Source: Rhizobiaceae bacterium (GTDB lineage Bacteria > Pseudomonadota > Alphaproteobacteria > Rhizobiales > Rhizobiaceae). From it: a stretch of 56,805 bases of DNA. Below the pieces are notes generated by a model. The model worked only from the letters and a program-made list of their open reading frames with translations. It was not told the origin of the DNA and ran no database searches. The stretch is taken from positions 1-56,805 of the forward strand of contig JABSRX010000075.1 of the NCBI GenBank assembly GCA_013214695.1, written 5' to 3'. Numbering within the stretch: the first letter of the stretch is position 1; every line of letters starts with the position of its first letter. This document shows positions 32,072-41,123 of the stretch, piece after piece. The translations under genes were made by a program, and so were the position numbers.

Positions 32072-33171
32072 CAGGCCATCTTCTCCTGTTGCGATGCAAA
32101 GATGCGCACCAGCGCCGGTCGGAACATGAACTCCATGGCACCGGCAAACAGGATCACCAGACCCTGGATCATCACGATCATGTCGCGGGTGATGTTCGGC
32201 ATATCAAAGGCCAGTTCCGCCCCGCCCTGATACAGCGCGCCGAACAGGATTGCCGCCGGCACGATGCCGGCCGGGTGGGACCGTCCCATCAGCGCCACGG
32301 CGATGCCGACAAATCCGGCGCCCTCAACAAAATCCAGTTGCAGACGGGTCTGATCCCCCATCACCGGGTTCAGCGCCATCATGCCGGCCAGGCCGCCCGA
32401 CAACATCATCGTGACGACGATGATCTTGACCTCGGGCATGCCGGCATAGACGGCAGCGCGCGGGCTGACGCCCTGGGTGCGCATTTCAAATCCAAACCGC
32501 GTGCGCCAAACAATCACCCAAACCACCGCAGCCATGATCAACGCCAGTAGAAAGGTGATGTTGAGCGGCGAAGCGCCCATGTCGATGCCGAATGGCGAGA
32601 ACAGCCAGTCCAGCTTGGGGATCTGACCACCGGCCTCAAAGTCGCGGGTGCGCGGCCCCAGATTGGCCGATTTCTGCAACGGTCCGGCCAGCAGATAGAC
32701 CATCAGCGCCGAGGCGATGAAGTTGAACATGATGGTGGTGATCACCACATGGCTGCCGCGCTTGGCCTGCAGAATCGCCGGTATGAAGGCCCAGGCGGCT
32801 CCAAACAGCGCCGCACCGATGATCGCCAGCGGGAAGGTCAGCCACCAGGGCAGGATCGTATCCATCGACAGGCAGATCAGGCCGACGCCGAGGCCGCCAA
32901 TATAGGCCTGCCCTTCACCGCCGATGTTGAACAGTCCAGCATGAAAGGCGACGGCGACGGCCAGGCCGGTGAAAATGAAGGTTGTGGCAAAGAACAGGGT
33001 GAAGCCGATATTGTAGCCATTGCCGAACGCACCACGGACCATCAGATAGGCCGCCTCGACCGGGCTTTCGCCGACGAACAGCACCACCAGACCTGCGATC
33101 AGAAACGCCACCGCAACATTGATCAGCGGCATCAGGCCATAATCGACCCATTTAGGCAGTGCCTGATTCAT
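32071..33171 (-). CDS. Nucleoside ABC transporter permease (NupP/YufP-like)
   Basis: A 366-residue inner-membrane permease, partner of the gene that follows. It has around ten hydrophobic segments, with LFNIGGEGQAYIGGLG, the GSHVVITTIMFNFIASAL segment and VEGAGFVGIAVALMGRSHP, all hallmarks of YufP-type permeases of nucleoside ABC systems. It appears to be the first gene of the operon, 39 bases from the hydrolase gene upstream on the same strand. There is no room for the cognate ATPase or binding protein before it. Confidence 0.9.
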   Translation of the reverse strand: MNQALPKWVDYGLMPLINVAVAFLIAGLVVLFVGESPVEAAYLMVRGAFGNGYNIGFTLFFATTFIFTGLAVAVAFHAGLFNIGGEGQAYIGGLGVGLICLSMDTILPWWLTFPLAIIGAALFGAAWAFIPAILQAKRGSHVVITTIMFNFIASALMVYLLAGPLQKSANLGPRTRDFEAGGQIPKLDWLFSPFGIDMGASPLNITFLLALIMAAVVWVIVWRTRFGFEMRTQGVSPRAAVYAGMPEVKIIVVTMMLSGGLAGMMALNPVMGDQTRLQLDFVEGAGFVGIAVALMGRSHPAGIVPAAILFGALYQGGAELAFDMPNITRDMIVMIQGLVILFAGAMEFMFRPALVRIFASQQEKMA

Positions 33172-33210
33172 TCACCATCCCAACGCGCAGACCGCCCGCC
33201 CCTTGTGGGT

Positions 33211-33774
33211 CTAATGCACCGCGGTCGCGTCACTATCGATCATCAGATCTTCGCTGTTAACAACCTTGGCATATTGACCGTCCAAAATGCCCAAGGTCAA
33301 CGCATGGACGTCGTCTGCGCTCCATTTTTTGCCATTAATATCCGTTTGTCCAAGGCTGACCGTCGCGTCGCCCGCCAAATAGACCATGAAACCCAGATTG
33401 CCGGCCATGCGCACCGTGCTTTCGACACAGTCCTGCAGATGCACGCCGCAGACGACGAGCTCTGACGAACCGATCTCTTCCAGCACCTGCATCAGATCGG
33501 TGCCGACAAAGGCGTTGTTGGTGCGCTTTTCAACAATCGTCTCATGATCCAGCGGCGCCACTTCAGCCTTGAAGGCGTTGGTTGGTTTTTCCGGCGCGTA
33601 GGGAGACGACGGATCCATGCTGTCGTGGCGGATGTGCACGATCGGGTTGCCCTGGTCGCGCCAGCGCGCCAGCAAAGCCGCCGCCCGGCCAAGCGCCTCC
33701 GGCTGCCCCTGGCTGGCAAAGATCGGGTCATCCATGGCCTGCTGCATGTCGATCAAAACGAGGGTCGCGCTCAT
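33211..33774 (-). CDS. Isochorismatase-family cysteine hydrolase
   Basis: A 187-residue hydrolase of the isochorismatase/nicotinamidase fold. The catalytic Asp is in VLIDMQQAM near the N-terminus, the Lys in EKRTNNAF, and the nucleophilic Cys in GVHLQDCVESTVR. The frame is open further upstream, but the ATG at 33774 overlaps the VOC gene stop by four bases (ATGA) and places the first beta strand at the N-terminus, so it is chosen. It could be read with the VOC gene upstream. The substrate is unknown; these enzymes cleave amides, ethers or isochorismate. Confidence 0.88.
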   Translation of the reverse strand: MSATLVLIDMQQAMDDPIFASQGQPEALGRAAALLARWRDQGNPIVHIRHDSMDPSSPYAPEKPTNAFKAEVAPLDHETIVEKRTNNAFVGTDLMQVLEEIGSSELVVCGVHLQDCVESTVRMAGNLGFMVYLAGDATVSLGQTDINGKKWSADDVHALTLGILDGQYAKVVNSEDLMIDSDATAVH

Positions 33775-34208
33775 GTCTGCTTGGCCTCCAGTGCCAATTG
33801 TCCGGTTGAAACATCGCCTTGGAAAAACGGGTTGAAGGCGACTTCCCAAAGATGCCCGTCGGGATCGGAAAAATAGCCCGAATAGCCGCCCCAAAACACT
33901 TTTTGCGGCTTTTTGGTCGCCGCCGCACCGCAGGAGACGGCCTTGTCGAAGAACTGGTCAACCGCCGCTTCGCTTTCCAGATTGATCGCCAGCGAGACGC
34001 CGCGGAAACCCGACCCTGCCGGATCGACTTCCGCGTCTTCAGCCAGCGCCGCCCGGCCATAAAGACCGAGCACCACGCTGTGGCCTTGCAGAAAGGTCAC
34101 CGAGTCCTGGCTGGCGGTCGTGTTGGACCAGCCGATCTTCTCATAAAAGGCGGTCGACGCGACGAGGTCTTCAACCCCCAGTGTCACGATGGAAATATTT
34201 GCCGTCAT
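33771..34208 (-). CDS. VOC-family (glyoxalase/bleomycin-resistance fold) protein
   Basis: A 145-residue protein made of two beta-alpha-beta-beta-beta units of the vicinal oxygen chelate fold. It begins ISIVTLGVEDLVASTAFYEKIGW cut by a loop, and the second half has GYSGYFSDPDGHLWEVAFNP, with the usual C-terminal Glu metal ligand. It overlaps the hydrolase gene by four bases and lies six bases after the epimerase-like gene, so the group may be one transcript. Without a partner pathway it cannot be named further; glyoxalase I is not implied. Confidence 0.88.
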   Translation of the reverse strand: MTANISIVTLGVEDLVASTAFYEKIGWSNTTASQDSVTFLQGHSVVLGLYGRAALAEDAEVDPAGSGFRGVSLAINLESEAAVDQFFDKAVSCGAAATKKPQKVFWGGYSGYFSDPDGHLWEVAFNPFFQGDVSTGQLALEAKQT

Positions 34209-34214
34209 GGGCGC

Positions 34215-35114
34215 TCACCAATCATTTTCGTCAAACATGCGTTTCAGCGCGGCGCGGTAATTGGGCCAGTCATAGTCCATGCCGAATTCGGCTTTCGACC
34301 GGGCATTGCTGACCCGCTTGTTGTCACCATAAAAACTCCGGGCCATCGGGGAAAGCTCGGCGGTCTCGAAATCCAATTCCGGCGGCGGTTCGCTGCCCAG
34401 CAGATGATGAGCAAAGGTGACCACGTCCTGGGGCGGCGCCGGTTCATCATCGGTCACGTTGAAAATGCCAGCAGCCGATTTGGCCATCGCCAGCTCCGTG
34501 GCCTTGGCGATGTCGCGCACATGAATGCGGTTGAACACCTGGCCCTTCTTGATGAGACGCCGGGAGCGACCCTCGCTGGCGCTGCGCAGGGCATTGCGCC
34601 CGGGCCCATAGATGCCAGAAAGGCGGAAGATCGACAGGGGCAGGTCAGCCGTCTCAGCCGCCTGCATCCACTCGCTCTCGGCGCGCACCCGCTGGCGCGA
34701 GCGGGCCGAGGTGGGTTCAAGCGCCGCGGTCTCGTCCATCCACGCGCCATCGTGGTTGCCGTAGACCCCAACGGTCGACAGGTAACAGACCCATTGCAGC
34801 TTGGGCATCAAGTTGCGCAGATTGTCGTCACCAAAGGCCCTGAGCACCGGATCGACTCGGGCATCTGGATCATCGAGATTTTCTTCGCGTGGCGGCGCGA
34901 TAGAAATCACCAGATGGGTGGTGTCGGCCATGGCAGCCGTCACGGTCTCGTTCAGTTCGACGCCATCAAACGGCAGCGGTGCGACGCCGGCCGCGCGCAA
35001 TCCGTCAAACTTGTTCTCGGAACGCGTCGTGCCCGCAACGGTGAGCCCGTTGGCCGAGAGCCGCTCGCCAATCGCCTTGCCGGAGAAACCACAGCCAAAA
35101 ATCAGCACCTTCAT
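34215..35114 (-). CDS. NAD(P)-binding epimerase-like (extended SDR) protein
   Basis: A 299-residue Rossmann-fold protein of the atypical extended SDR group, like E. coli YeeZ. The dinucleotide motif is [25 protein letters not shown] holds the strand and Tyr region, and [14 protein letters not shown] and [14 protein letters not shown] follow. The classical YxxxK is not clear, so catalysis is uncertain. Its start overlaps the queG stop by four bases, a fixed neighbourhood (fzlA, queG, SDR) in many Hyphomicrobiales as far as I recall. The substrate is unknown. Confidence 0.82.
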   Translation of the reverse strand: MKVLIFGCGFSGKAIGERLSANGLTVAGTTRSENKFDGLRAAGVAPLPFDGVELNETVTAAMADTTHLVISIAPPREENLDDPDARVDPVLRAFGDDNLRNLMPKLQWVCYLSTVGVYGNHDGAWMDETAALEPTSARSRQRVRAESEWMQAAETADLPLSIFRLSGIYGPGRNALRSASEGRSRRLIKKGQVFNRIHVRDIAKATELAMAKSAAGIFNVTDDEPAPPQDVVTFAHHLLGSEPPPELDFETAELSPMARSFYGDNKRVSNARSKAEFGMDYDWPNYRAALKRMFDENDW

Positions 35115-36175
35115 GGGTTTGCCTCTTGCAGTCTTTTCATCGCCCAGTCTGCCGCGTCGCGTATCACCGGATTGGCGTCCTCACAATGGGCGCGCACCGC
35201 TGATTTCAATCTTTCGGATCCGGAATTGCCAGCGGCGATCAAGCAGTTTCGGATAAACCGGTCGCGCCCGATGCGCTTGACCGGGGAACCGGAGAAATAT
35301 TGCCGGAAATCGGCGTCGTTGAACGACAGCAGGCGATACAGATCGCGAATCCTTGGCGCCGATGGTGTCGCCAATTTCATCTCTTCGGCCTCCCGGGCAA
35401 ACTTGTTCCAGGGGCAGACCGCCAGACAGTCGTCACATCCATAAATCCGATTTCCCATGGCCGGACGCAGGGCCTCGTCGATGGGCCCCTTGTGTTCAAT
35501 CGTCAGATAGGAAATGCAGCGCCGCGCATCCAGTTGGTAGGGTGCCGGGAAGGCCTTGGTCGGGCAAATATCGAGACAGTTGCTGCAGGATCCGCAATGG
35601 TCGATCTCTGGCTCATCAAACGGCAGCTCCAAAGACGTGAAGATCGACCCGATGAACAGCCAGGAGCCTGATTTGCGGGACACCAGATTGGTGTGCTTGC
35701 CCTGCCAGCCCAGCCCGGCCCGCTGAGCCAACGGCTTCTCCATCACCGGCGCAGTGTCGACAAAGACTTTGACCTCGCAATCCGCGTCGTGCCGCGCCGC
35801 AAGCGCGCCTAGTTTGCTGGCCAGGGTCTTCAGCCGTCCTTTGATCACGTCGTGATAATCCCGGTGGCGGGCATAGACGGAGATCACGCCCTGTTCTTTT
35901 TCCTGCAGCAGCGGCAGCGGATCGGCCTCCGGGCCATAATTCATGGTTACCACAACCACCGACCGCACATCGGGCCACAGGGCTTTCGGACTGGACCGCC
36001 GCTCCCTTGTTTCCGGCATCCAGTCCATGGTGCCGTGATATCCGGCATCGATATAGGCGTTGAGGCCGCCGGCGGTTTTCGGGTCTGGGTCCGGCGACGC
36101 CACGGCGAGGGAATCAAAGCCCAGCAAGTGCGATTCGTGACGCAAGGCGTCGACGATTTTTTGAAGCTTGATCAA
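35111..36175 (-). CDS. queG: Epoxyqueuosine reductase QueG
   Basis: A cobalamin- and iron-sulfur-dependent enzyme that reduces epoxyqueuosine to queuosine at tRNA position 34. Visible are YHGTMDWM in the N-terminal domain, [17 protein letters not shown], and two ferredoxin-type clusters, [12 protein letters not shown] and CDDCLAVCP. The frame extends to 36274, but that would lie within fzlA. The TTG at 36175, overlapping the fzlA stop as TTGA, gives 354 residues beginning [11 protein letters not shown], a good family start. The C-terminus carries HEAT-like helices. No other queuosine genes are present here. Confidence 0.93.
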   Translation of the reverse strand: MIKLQKIVDALRHESHLLGFDSLAVASPDPDPKTAGGLNAYIDAGYHGTMDWMPETRERRSSPKALWPDVRSVVVVTMNYGPEADPLPLLQEKEQGVISVYARHRDYHDVIKGRLKTLASKLGALAARHDADCEVKVFVDTAPVMEKPLAQRAGLGWQGKHTNLVSRKSGSWLFIGSIFTSLELPFDEPEIDHCGSCSNCLDICPTKAFPAPYQLDARRCISYLTIEHKGPIDEALRPAMGNRIYGCDDCLAVCPWNKFAREAEEMKLATPSAPRIRDLYRLLSFNDADFRQYFSGSPVKRIGRDRFIRNCLIAAGNSGSERLKSAVRAHCEDANPVIRDAADWAMKRLQEANP

Positions 36176-36861
36176 AAGTCCAGGTCTACGTAGTGGGAGA
36201 CTGGCGGCATGCCGCGAATGCGGTCGGCGAGCAGCGGACGGAAGGACGGGCGGGATTTGACCCGCACATACCAATCCTTCAGCGGATCGGATTCACTCCA
36301 GTCGACCTCGCCCAGATAATCGAGCACGGAGAGCGTTGCCGCTGCGGTGAGATCCGCCTGGGTCAGGGAATCGCCGGCCAGCCAATTGCGGGTCGACGCC
36401 AGCCAACCGAGATATTTCAGGTGATAGCCGATATTGGCCCGCACCGCGCGCAGGGCCTGGCTGTCCGGGGCGCCACCGCCCATATTGGCCGGCATCAGGC
36501 GCTTGGTGACCCGTTCATGCACGGCGTAGCGGGTGACCTCGGTTTCAAATTTGCTCAAACACCAGTCCATGATGCGGCGCATTTCGGCACGACCACCGGG
36601 ATCTTCGGGGAACAGCCGGCGCTCACGCTGCAGCGCTCCCTGGGTCTCGTCGAGATATTCGCAGATTACCCAGGCGCCGATGATGGTCTGCCCGTCATCC
36701 TGCAGCACCGGCACGGTTCCAGCCGGGTTCATGCTTAAGAATTCTTCACGTCTTTCCCATACATTCTCGCTGATAAGCTGCACATCCAGGCCGAGCTCAC
36801 CGAGCATCAATCGGACGGCCCTGGAACCGGCGGACATGGGGTTATGAAAAAGTGTTAGCAT
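36172..36861 (-). CDS. fzlA: GST-fold protein, probable FzlA (FtsZ-binding division factor)
   Basis: A 229-residue protein with the glutathione S-transferase fold: an N-terminal thioredoxin-like domain ([30 protein letters not shown]) and an all-helical C-terminal domain. Its gene order (divergent from uppP, upstream of queG) and its ending [13 protein letters not shown] resemble FzlA, the essential Caulobacter protein that bends FtsZ filaments and sets constriction rate, rather than a detoxifying GST. The classical GST Tyr/Ser is not obvious. I am fairly, not fully, sure, because the C-terminal resemblance is from memory rather than alignment. The stop overlaps the queG start. Confidence 0.68.
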   Translation of the reverse strand: MLTLFHNPMSAGSRAVRLMLGELGLDVQLISENVWERREEFLSMNPAGTVPVLQDDGQTIIGAWVICEYLDETQGALQRERRLFPEDPGGRAEMRRIMDWCLSKFETEVTRYAVHERVTKRLMPANMGGGAPDSQALRAVRANIGYHLKYLGWLASTRNWLAGDSLTQADLTAAATLSVLDYLGEVDWSESDPLKDWYVRVKSRPSFRPLLADRIRGMPPVSHYVDLDF

Positions 36862-36982
36862 CGAATTTCCAGGTCTGTTGCGGGATCAAACATGTCCTAG
36901 TGGAACTGATCCGTGTTCCCCTCTATAGGTGGCCGAGAAATAAGCGGCAAGTCACCCGAATCAACCAGTCTGGAGCGCCTGC

Positions 36983-37810
36983 ATGAGCATTGAGCAAATA
37001 TTGGTTTTGGCCATCGTTCAAGGCCTGACCGAATTTCTTCCTGTGTCGTCCTCCGGGCATTTGATTTTGATCCCCGCCCTGACCGGCTGGCAGGATCAGG
37101 GTGCCGCCACCGATGTGATGGTGCATATCGGCTCGCTGTTTGCCGTTCTGGTCTATTTCTGGAAGGACGTTTTCAACCTGGTCGGCGGCATCGGTGATGT
37201 CTTCAAGGGCCGGGTGACGCAGCATTCACGCATGGTGACGATCATCGGTTTTGCCACCATTCCCGCGATTGCCTTTGGCGCCCTTTTAAAATTCAGCGGC
37301 TGGTCCGACGCCATTCGCGGTGTCGAAGTGGTCGCCTATGGGGCGATCTTCTTTGGCGTGCTGATGTATGTCGCTGACCGAATTGGCCAGACCACAAAGA
37401 AGATGGAAGACATGACATTGGCGCCGGCGCTGCTCATCGGCGTGGCTCAGGCGGTTGCCCTGATCCCCGGCACCAGCCGGTCGGGCATCACCATGACGGC
37501 TGCGCGCTTTCTGGGTTTCGAGCGGGGTGAAGCGGCGCGTTTTTCCTTCCTGCTCGGCATTCCGGCGATCCTGGCGGCGGGTATTTTCACCGGTCTGGAA
37601 GCCACCCAGTCGGGCCATGCGATTTCCGCCGACGCCTATTGGGCAGCCTTCATCACCTTCTTCGCGGCCCTGGCGGCGATCGCCATCTTGATGGCGGTGG
37701 TGAAGCGCACGACGTTTCTGGTTTTCGTCATCTACCGCTTCGCTCTCGGCCTTCTGCTGCTGGCGATGCTGTATGACTGGTTCCCCGACTATCTGCCGTC
37801 TCTGGCCTAA
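36983..37810 (+). CDS. uppP: Undecaprenyl-diphosphatase UppP (BacA)
   Basis: A 275-residue inner-membrane enzyme that removes one phosphate from undecaprenyl diphosphate, recycling the lipid carrier for peptidoglycan and surface polysaccharides. The two catalytic motifs are present: the E/QGLTEFLPVSSSGH element near the N-terminus and the PGTSRSGIT element mid-protein, among about eight hydrophobic segments. GGAG precedes the ATG by eight bases. It is divergent from fzlA across 121 bases and ends seven bases from the convergent hydantoinase gene. Confidence 0.97.
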   Translation: MSIEQILVLAIVQGLTEFLPVSSSGHLILIPALTGWQDQGAATDVMVHIGSLFAVLVYFWKDVFNLVGGIGDVFKGRVTQHSRMVTIIGFATIPAIAFGALLKFSGWSDAIRGVEVVAYGAIFFGVLMYVADRIGQTTKKMEDMTLAPALLIGVAQAVALIPGTSRSGITMTAARFLGFERGEAARFSFLLGIPAILAAGIFTGLEATQSGHAISADAYWAAFITFFAALAAIAILMAVVKRTTFLVFVIYRFALGLLLLAMLYDWFPDYLPSLA

Positions 37811-37816
37811 ACTAGC

Positions 37817-39904
37817 TTAGCTGGTAATCGGGGGCCGTCCGGTGGCGGTCGCCATGATGCGGGCTTCGACGAGCATGTCGCGGGATTCGATCTCGGCGCG
37901 TTTGATGTCCTCAAAGACCTTTACCTCGATTTCCTCGGCACCGGCTTCCTGGGCCAGGCGCTTTGCCCGTTCCAGCACAATCGTTTTGGCCTCTGCGATG
38001 GCCTTTTGCTCATCGACAAAGGGCGTGTCCAATCCGGTCACCTGAAAGCGGCCTTCGCCGGGTTGCGAGACGGTGACCTCCGCCTTCATCATGATTTGTC
38101 CAACAACGGCGCCGATCGCATTGGCGACATCGGCATGGTCGGGCACGTCGACCGGTACGTCGAGATATTTCTGCATCGCCGGATGGTAGGCATGGGACGA
38201 GGCGCCCAGGCCAATGATCTGGCGGTCGAGCTTGACCATGAACTGAGCAGTTGGCGGGCTGGCCTTCGCTTCTTTCCCGCCGCCGCCATCGCCGCCGCCG
38301 TCGCCGCCGCCGCCGCCGCCGCGGTGATCGAGAACTTCTGTGATCAGGGGATGGTTGAGCAGTTCACTGCCGTCCTTGCCGTCACTCTGCAAGGCGGTTT
38401 CCAGCACCACTTCGGCGGAGCGGCGCTCGACCCGGGAGATGATGCGTTTGGCCAGGGTTTGCGGATCCTCACAATAGGGCTTGCCGGAACCGTCGCGCTG
38501 GCGGCCGAACAGGCGCAGGCATTTGAGCGCCGCCTGCTGGTCCCAGATGTCATGCTGCCCCAGACCGTGCATCGCGTCGCTGGGGGTCAGGCCAGCGATT
38601 TGCACCAGGCCGCGGGCAACCAGCCGGTCCAGTGCAGCCGACTGCCTTGTGCCCTGCAGGATTTCGTCCAGCGCCTGCGGCACATCGGTGATCTTGTTGT
38701 AGACCTCGGCCTCGCCGCTCGGCAGATCGGCGTCCAGACCCATGCCGGAGCGCTTGGCAAAGCGGCCATCGTGGCGGCCGTTCAGGGTTGATTTGAGCTG
38801 GCGGTCGAGCACCGTGTGGATCAGAGCGCCATGTTCATGGCCCATCAAGGACACCGGGATCAGCCTCCGGGGACCCAGGTTCAGCTGCGGCTTCAGGGCC
38901 GATCCGCCCAGCGTGATCTCGGAATCGCCGCCGAGACCAAAGGTGTGCATGGCGACGGCCTCGACCATGGTGCGGAAGCCGCCGACACGGGCCCCCTGCG
39001 GGTCGAGCATCGGGCGGCCGTTTTCCAGGATGGCGACATCCGAAGTGGTGCCGCCGATATCGTTGACAAAGGCACGGTCGGCGCCGGTCAGATAATGGGC
39101 GCCAACCAGGCTGGCGGCGGGCCCCGAGAGGATCGTTTCAATGGGGCGTCTTGTGGCAAAGTCTGAGCCGACCAGCGCGCCATCACCGCGCACGATCATC
39201 AGCGGCGCGTCTATATTGTGCTCGCTGAGCGACCGCTTGGTGGCATCGATCAGCCGGGTGATGGTCGGCACCAGGCGCGAATTGAGCACCGTGGTCAGCG
39301 CCCGTTTGGGGCCATTGAGCTGGGCCGACAGTTCATGGCTGCAGGTCACGGCCTTGCCGGTCCGGGCGATCAGAAAATCGCGCACCGCCAGTTCATGGCT
39401 GGGATTGCGGACGGCAAAATAACCGGCGACGGCAAAGCCGGTCACCGATTGCGACAGGGCCTCAAGCTGGTCTTCAAGCGCCGTCATATCCAGGGGCGCG
39501 GCTTCGGCGCCATGGGTTGTGTGGCCACCGGGCAGCAGGATGACCGGGTCGTTGCCCAGCGCCTCTTTCAGCCCGGCATTGTTGAGATCGGATTCGGCAA
39601 AGCCAATGGCAATCAGCGCCACCCGACCACCTTGCCCTTCGACCAGAGCGTTGGTGGCAAGCGTGGTCGACAGGGATACCATGCCAACCTGGGCTGGATC
39701 GCACTTTGCCTGTTCGATGACCTGGCGGGCCGCGTCGGCAACACCGATGGCAAAGTCATGTCGTGTGGTCAGGGATTTCGCCTTGGCCACGATCTCGCCG
39801 CGACCCTCGCCGTTGCCCTCGCCGTGGGTGCTGTCAGGGGAAATGTCCAGCAGAGCGGCATCGGTGAACGTGCCGCCGGTATCAATGCCAAGTAAAAGCG
39901 CCAT
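37817..39904 (-). CDS. Hydantoinase/oxoprolinase subunit A-like protein (orphan)
   Basis: A 695-residue protein of the HyuA/acetone-carboxylase-beta/oxoprolinase family, which uses ATP to open cyclic amides. It begins LLGIDTGGTFTDAAL, the hallmark phosphate loop, and has STTLATNALVEG, LSGPAASLVGAHYL, NDIGGTTSDVAIL and a histidine-bearing LGLGGDSEI-like segment (FGLGGDSEITL). Two low-complexity insertions stand out: GEGNGEGRGE near residue 31 and a poly-Gly/Asp run near residue 530. The usual partner HyuB is not adjacent, so this subunit is an orphan here. Substrate unknown. Confidence 0.88.
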   Translation of the reverse strand: MALLLGIDTGGTFTDAALLDISPDSTHGEGNGEGRGEIVAKAKSLTTRHDFAIGVADAARQVIEQAKCDPAQVGMVSLSTTLATNALVEGQGGRVALIAIGFAESDLNNAGLKEALGNDPVILLPGGHTTHGAEAAPLDMTALEDQLEALSQSVTGFAVAGYFAVRNPSHELAVRDFLIARTGKAVTCSHELSAQLNGPKRALTTVLNSRLVPTITRLIDATKRSLSEHNIDAPLMIVRGDGALVGSDFATRRPIETILSGPAASLVGAHYLTGADRAFVNDIGGTTSDVAILENGRPMLDPQGARVGGFRTMVEAVAMHTFGLGGDSEITLGGSALKPQLNLGPRRLIPVSLMGHEHGALIHTVLDRQLKSTLNGRHDGRFAKRSGMGLDADLPSGEAEVYNKITDVPQALDEILQGTRQSAALDRLVARGLVQIAGLTPSDAMHGLGQHDIWDQQAALKCLRLFGRQRDGSGKPYCEDPQTLAKRIISRVERRSAEVVLETALQSDGKDGSELLNHPLITEVLDHRGGGGGGDGGGDGGGGKEAKASPPTAQFMVKLDRQIIGLGASSHAYHPAMQKYLDVPVDVPDHADVANAIGAVVGQIMMKAEVTVSQPGEGRFQVTGLDTPFVDEQKAIAEAKTIVLERAKRLAQEAGAEEIEVKVFEDIKRAEIESRDMLVEARIMATATGRPPITS
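38277..38325 (-). repeat. GCC/GTC triplet tract coding poly-Gly/Asp
   Basis: About 49 bases of almost pure GCC triplets with single ATC and GTC units on the plus strand, coding for a run of Gly with Asp (GGGGGGDGGGDGGGGK) in the hydantoinase subunit. It is a probable slippage-prone linker. Confidence 0.6.
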
Positions 39905-40003
39905 GAAGCAGCACCCAGATGAACGTCAACGGCCTATCTGACGTGTTTACGTCCGTTCTCCAAGCAAAAAATGCATCAGCGGCGTGCGGTGTATTCGCAA
40001 GCT

Positions 40004-41059
40004 CTAAATCAGCGTGATCTTGTCCATCAATGTGTCGAGATCCGGTGCCAGTGGCGCGGCGGCGGGAACCGGTGTCTGAACCGATTGCAGCTTCTCTTCC
40101 CAGGCCAGGGCGGTCTCGACAATCTGGTCGAGCTCGGTGTGCTCCGGATGCCAGTCGAGGCGGCGCTGCATGCGCGAGGAATCGGCGACAATTGCGGGAA
40201 TATCGCCGACCCGGCGCGGCCGGTAATTGACGTCGAAATCGACGCCCGAGACGCGTTTGACCGCGTCGACCACATCGAGGACCGAATGGCCCATGCCATA
40301 GCCGACATTGCCGGTGAATTTCAGGCCACCGTCCTGCAGGAAATAATAGGCGTCGACATGGGCCTGGACCAGATCGGAGACATGAATGAAATCACGGATG
40401 GCGCTGCCGTCCGGGGTTTCGTAATCGGTGCCGTACACATCAAAATGGTCGCGCTTGCCGAGCGCCGTTTCGCAGGCCAGCTTCATCACATGGGTGGCGC
40501 CGCGGGTCGACAGGCCGGTGCGTCCCAGCGGGTCGGCGCCGGCAACGTTGAAATAGCGCAGGGTGACGTAGCGCATGCCGTGGGCCAAAGACACGTCGCG
40601 CAGCATCATTTCGCTCATCAGTTTCGACATGCCATAGGGCGATGCCGGTTCCAGCGCTGTCGTTTCATCGACCGCGTCCAGTGTGTCCGGCGCGCGGTAA
40701 ACCGCGGCGGTGGAGGAGAAGATGAATTTCTCGATGCCACAGCGCACCGCGGTTTCCAGCAGGTTGCGCGTGTTGCTGGTATTGTTATCGTAGTATTTCA
40801 GCGGCTTTTCGAGCGATTCCGGCACGACGACCGAGCCGGCAAAGTGAATGATCGTATCGACTTCGTATTCGCGGATTGTCTGCTCCACCAGCGTCCGGTC
40901 GCCGACATTGCCGATGATCAGTTTGACCTGCTGGGGCATAGCCCAGTCGAACCCGGTCACCAGATTGTCGATGACGACAACCTTTTCACCGCGCTCGACA
41001 AACGCCCAGACTGCGTGGGATCCGATATAACCGGCGCCGCCAGTAATGAGTACGCTCAC
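40004..41059 (-). CDS. galE: UDP-glucose 4-epimerase
   Basis: A 351-residue extended SDR that interconverts UDP-glucose and UDP-galactose (possibly the N-acetyl forms). It starts with the NAD motif TGGAGYIGSH. IIHFAGSVVVPES, the FSSTAAVY serine strand and the catalytic YGMSK (YxxxK) follow, with RYFNVAGADP and RPRRVGDIP at the nucleotide-sugar site. The length is slightly above average owing to an Ala/Pro-rich tail. No galactose genes adjoin it; it more likely serves surface polysaccharide synthesis. Confidence 0.94.
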   Translation of the reverse strand: MSVLITGGAGYIGSHAVWAFVERGEKVVVIDNLVTGFDWAMPQQVKLIIGNVGDRTLVEQTIREYEVDTIIHFAGSVVVPESLEKPLKYYDNNTSNTRNLLETAVRCGIEKFIFSSTAAVYRAPDTLDAVDETTALEPASPYGMSKLMSEMMLRDVSLAHGMRYVTLRYFNVAGADPLGRTGLSTRGATHVMKLACETALGKRDHFDVYGTDYETPDGSAIRDFIHVSDLVQAHVDAYYFLQDGGLKFTGNVGYGMGHSVLDVVDAVKRVSGVDFDVNYRPRRVGDIPAIVADSSRMQRRLDWHPEHTELDQIVETALAWEEKLQSVQTPVPAAAPLAPDLDTLMDKITLI

Positions 41060-41123
41060 ACTATCACCCCGTCCAAAGGATCGATGTTTTCATCAATTTT
41101 GACGGAAATCTGATACGATTGGG

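Noticed and set aside
33819-35444. 541-codon open frame spanning three genes on the opposite strand
   Set aside because: It runs antisense through the VOC, epimerase-like and queG genes, all of which have clear motifs.
38277-38325. GCC tract as a phase-variation switch
   Set aside because: The repeat unit is a triplet and imperfect, so length changes would keep the frame; it cannot switch the gene off.
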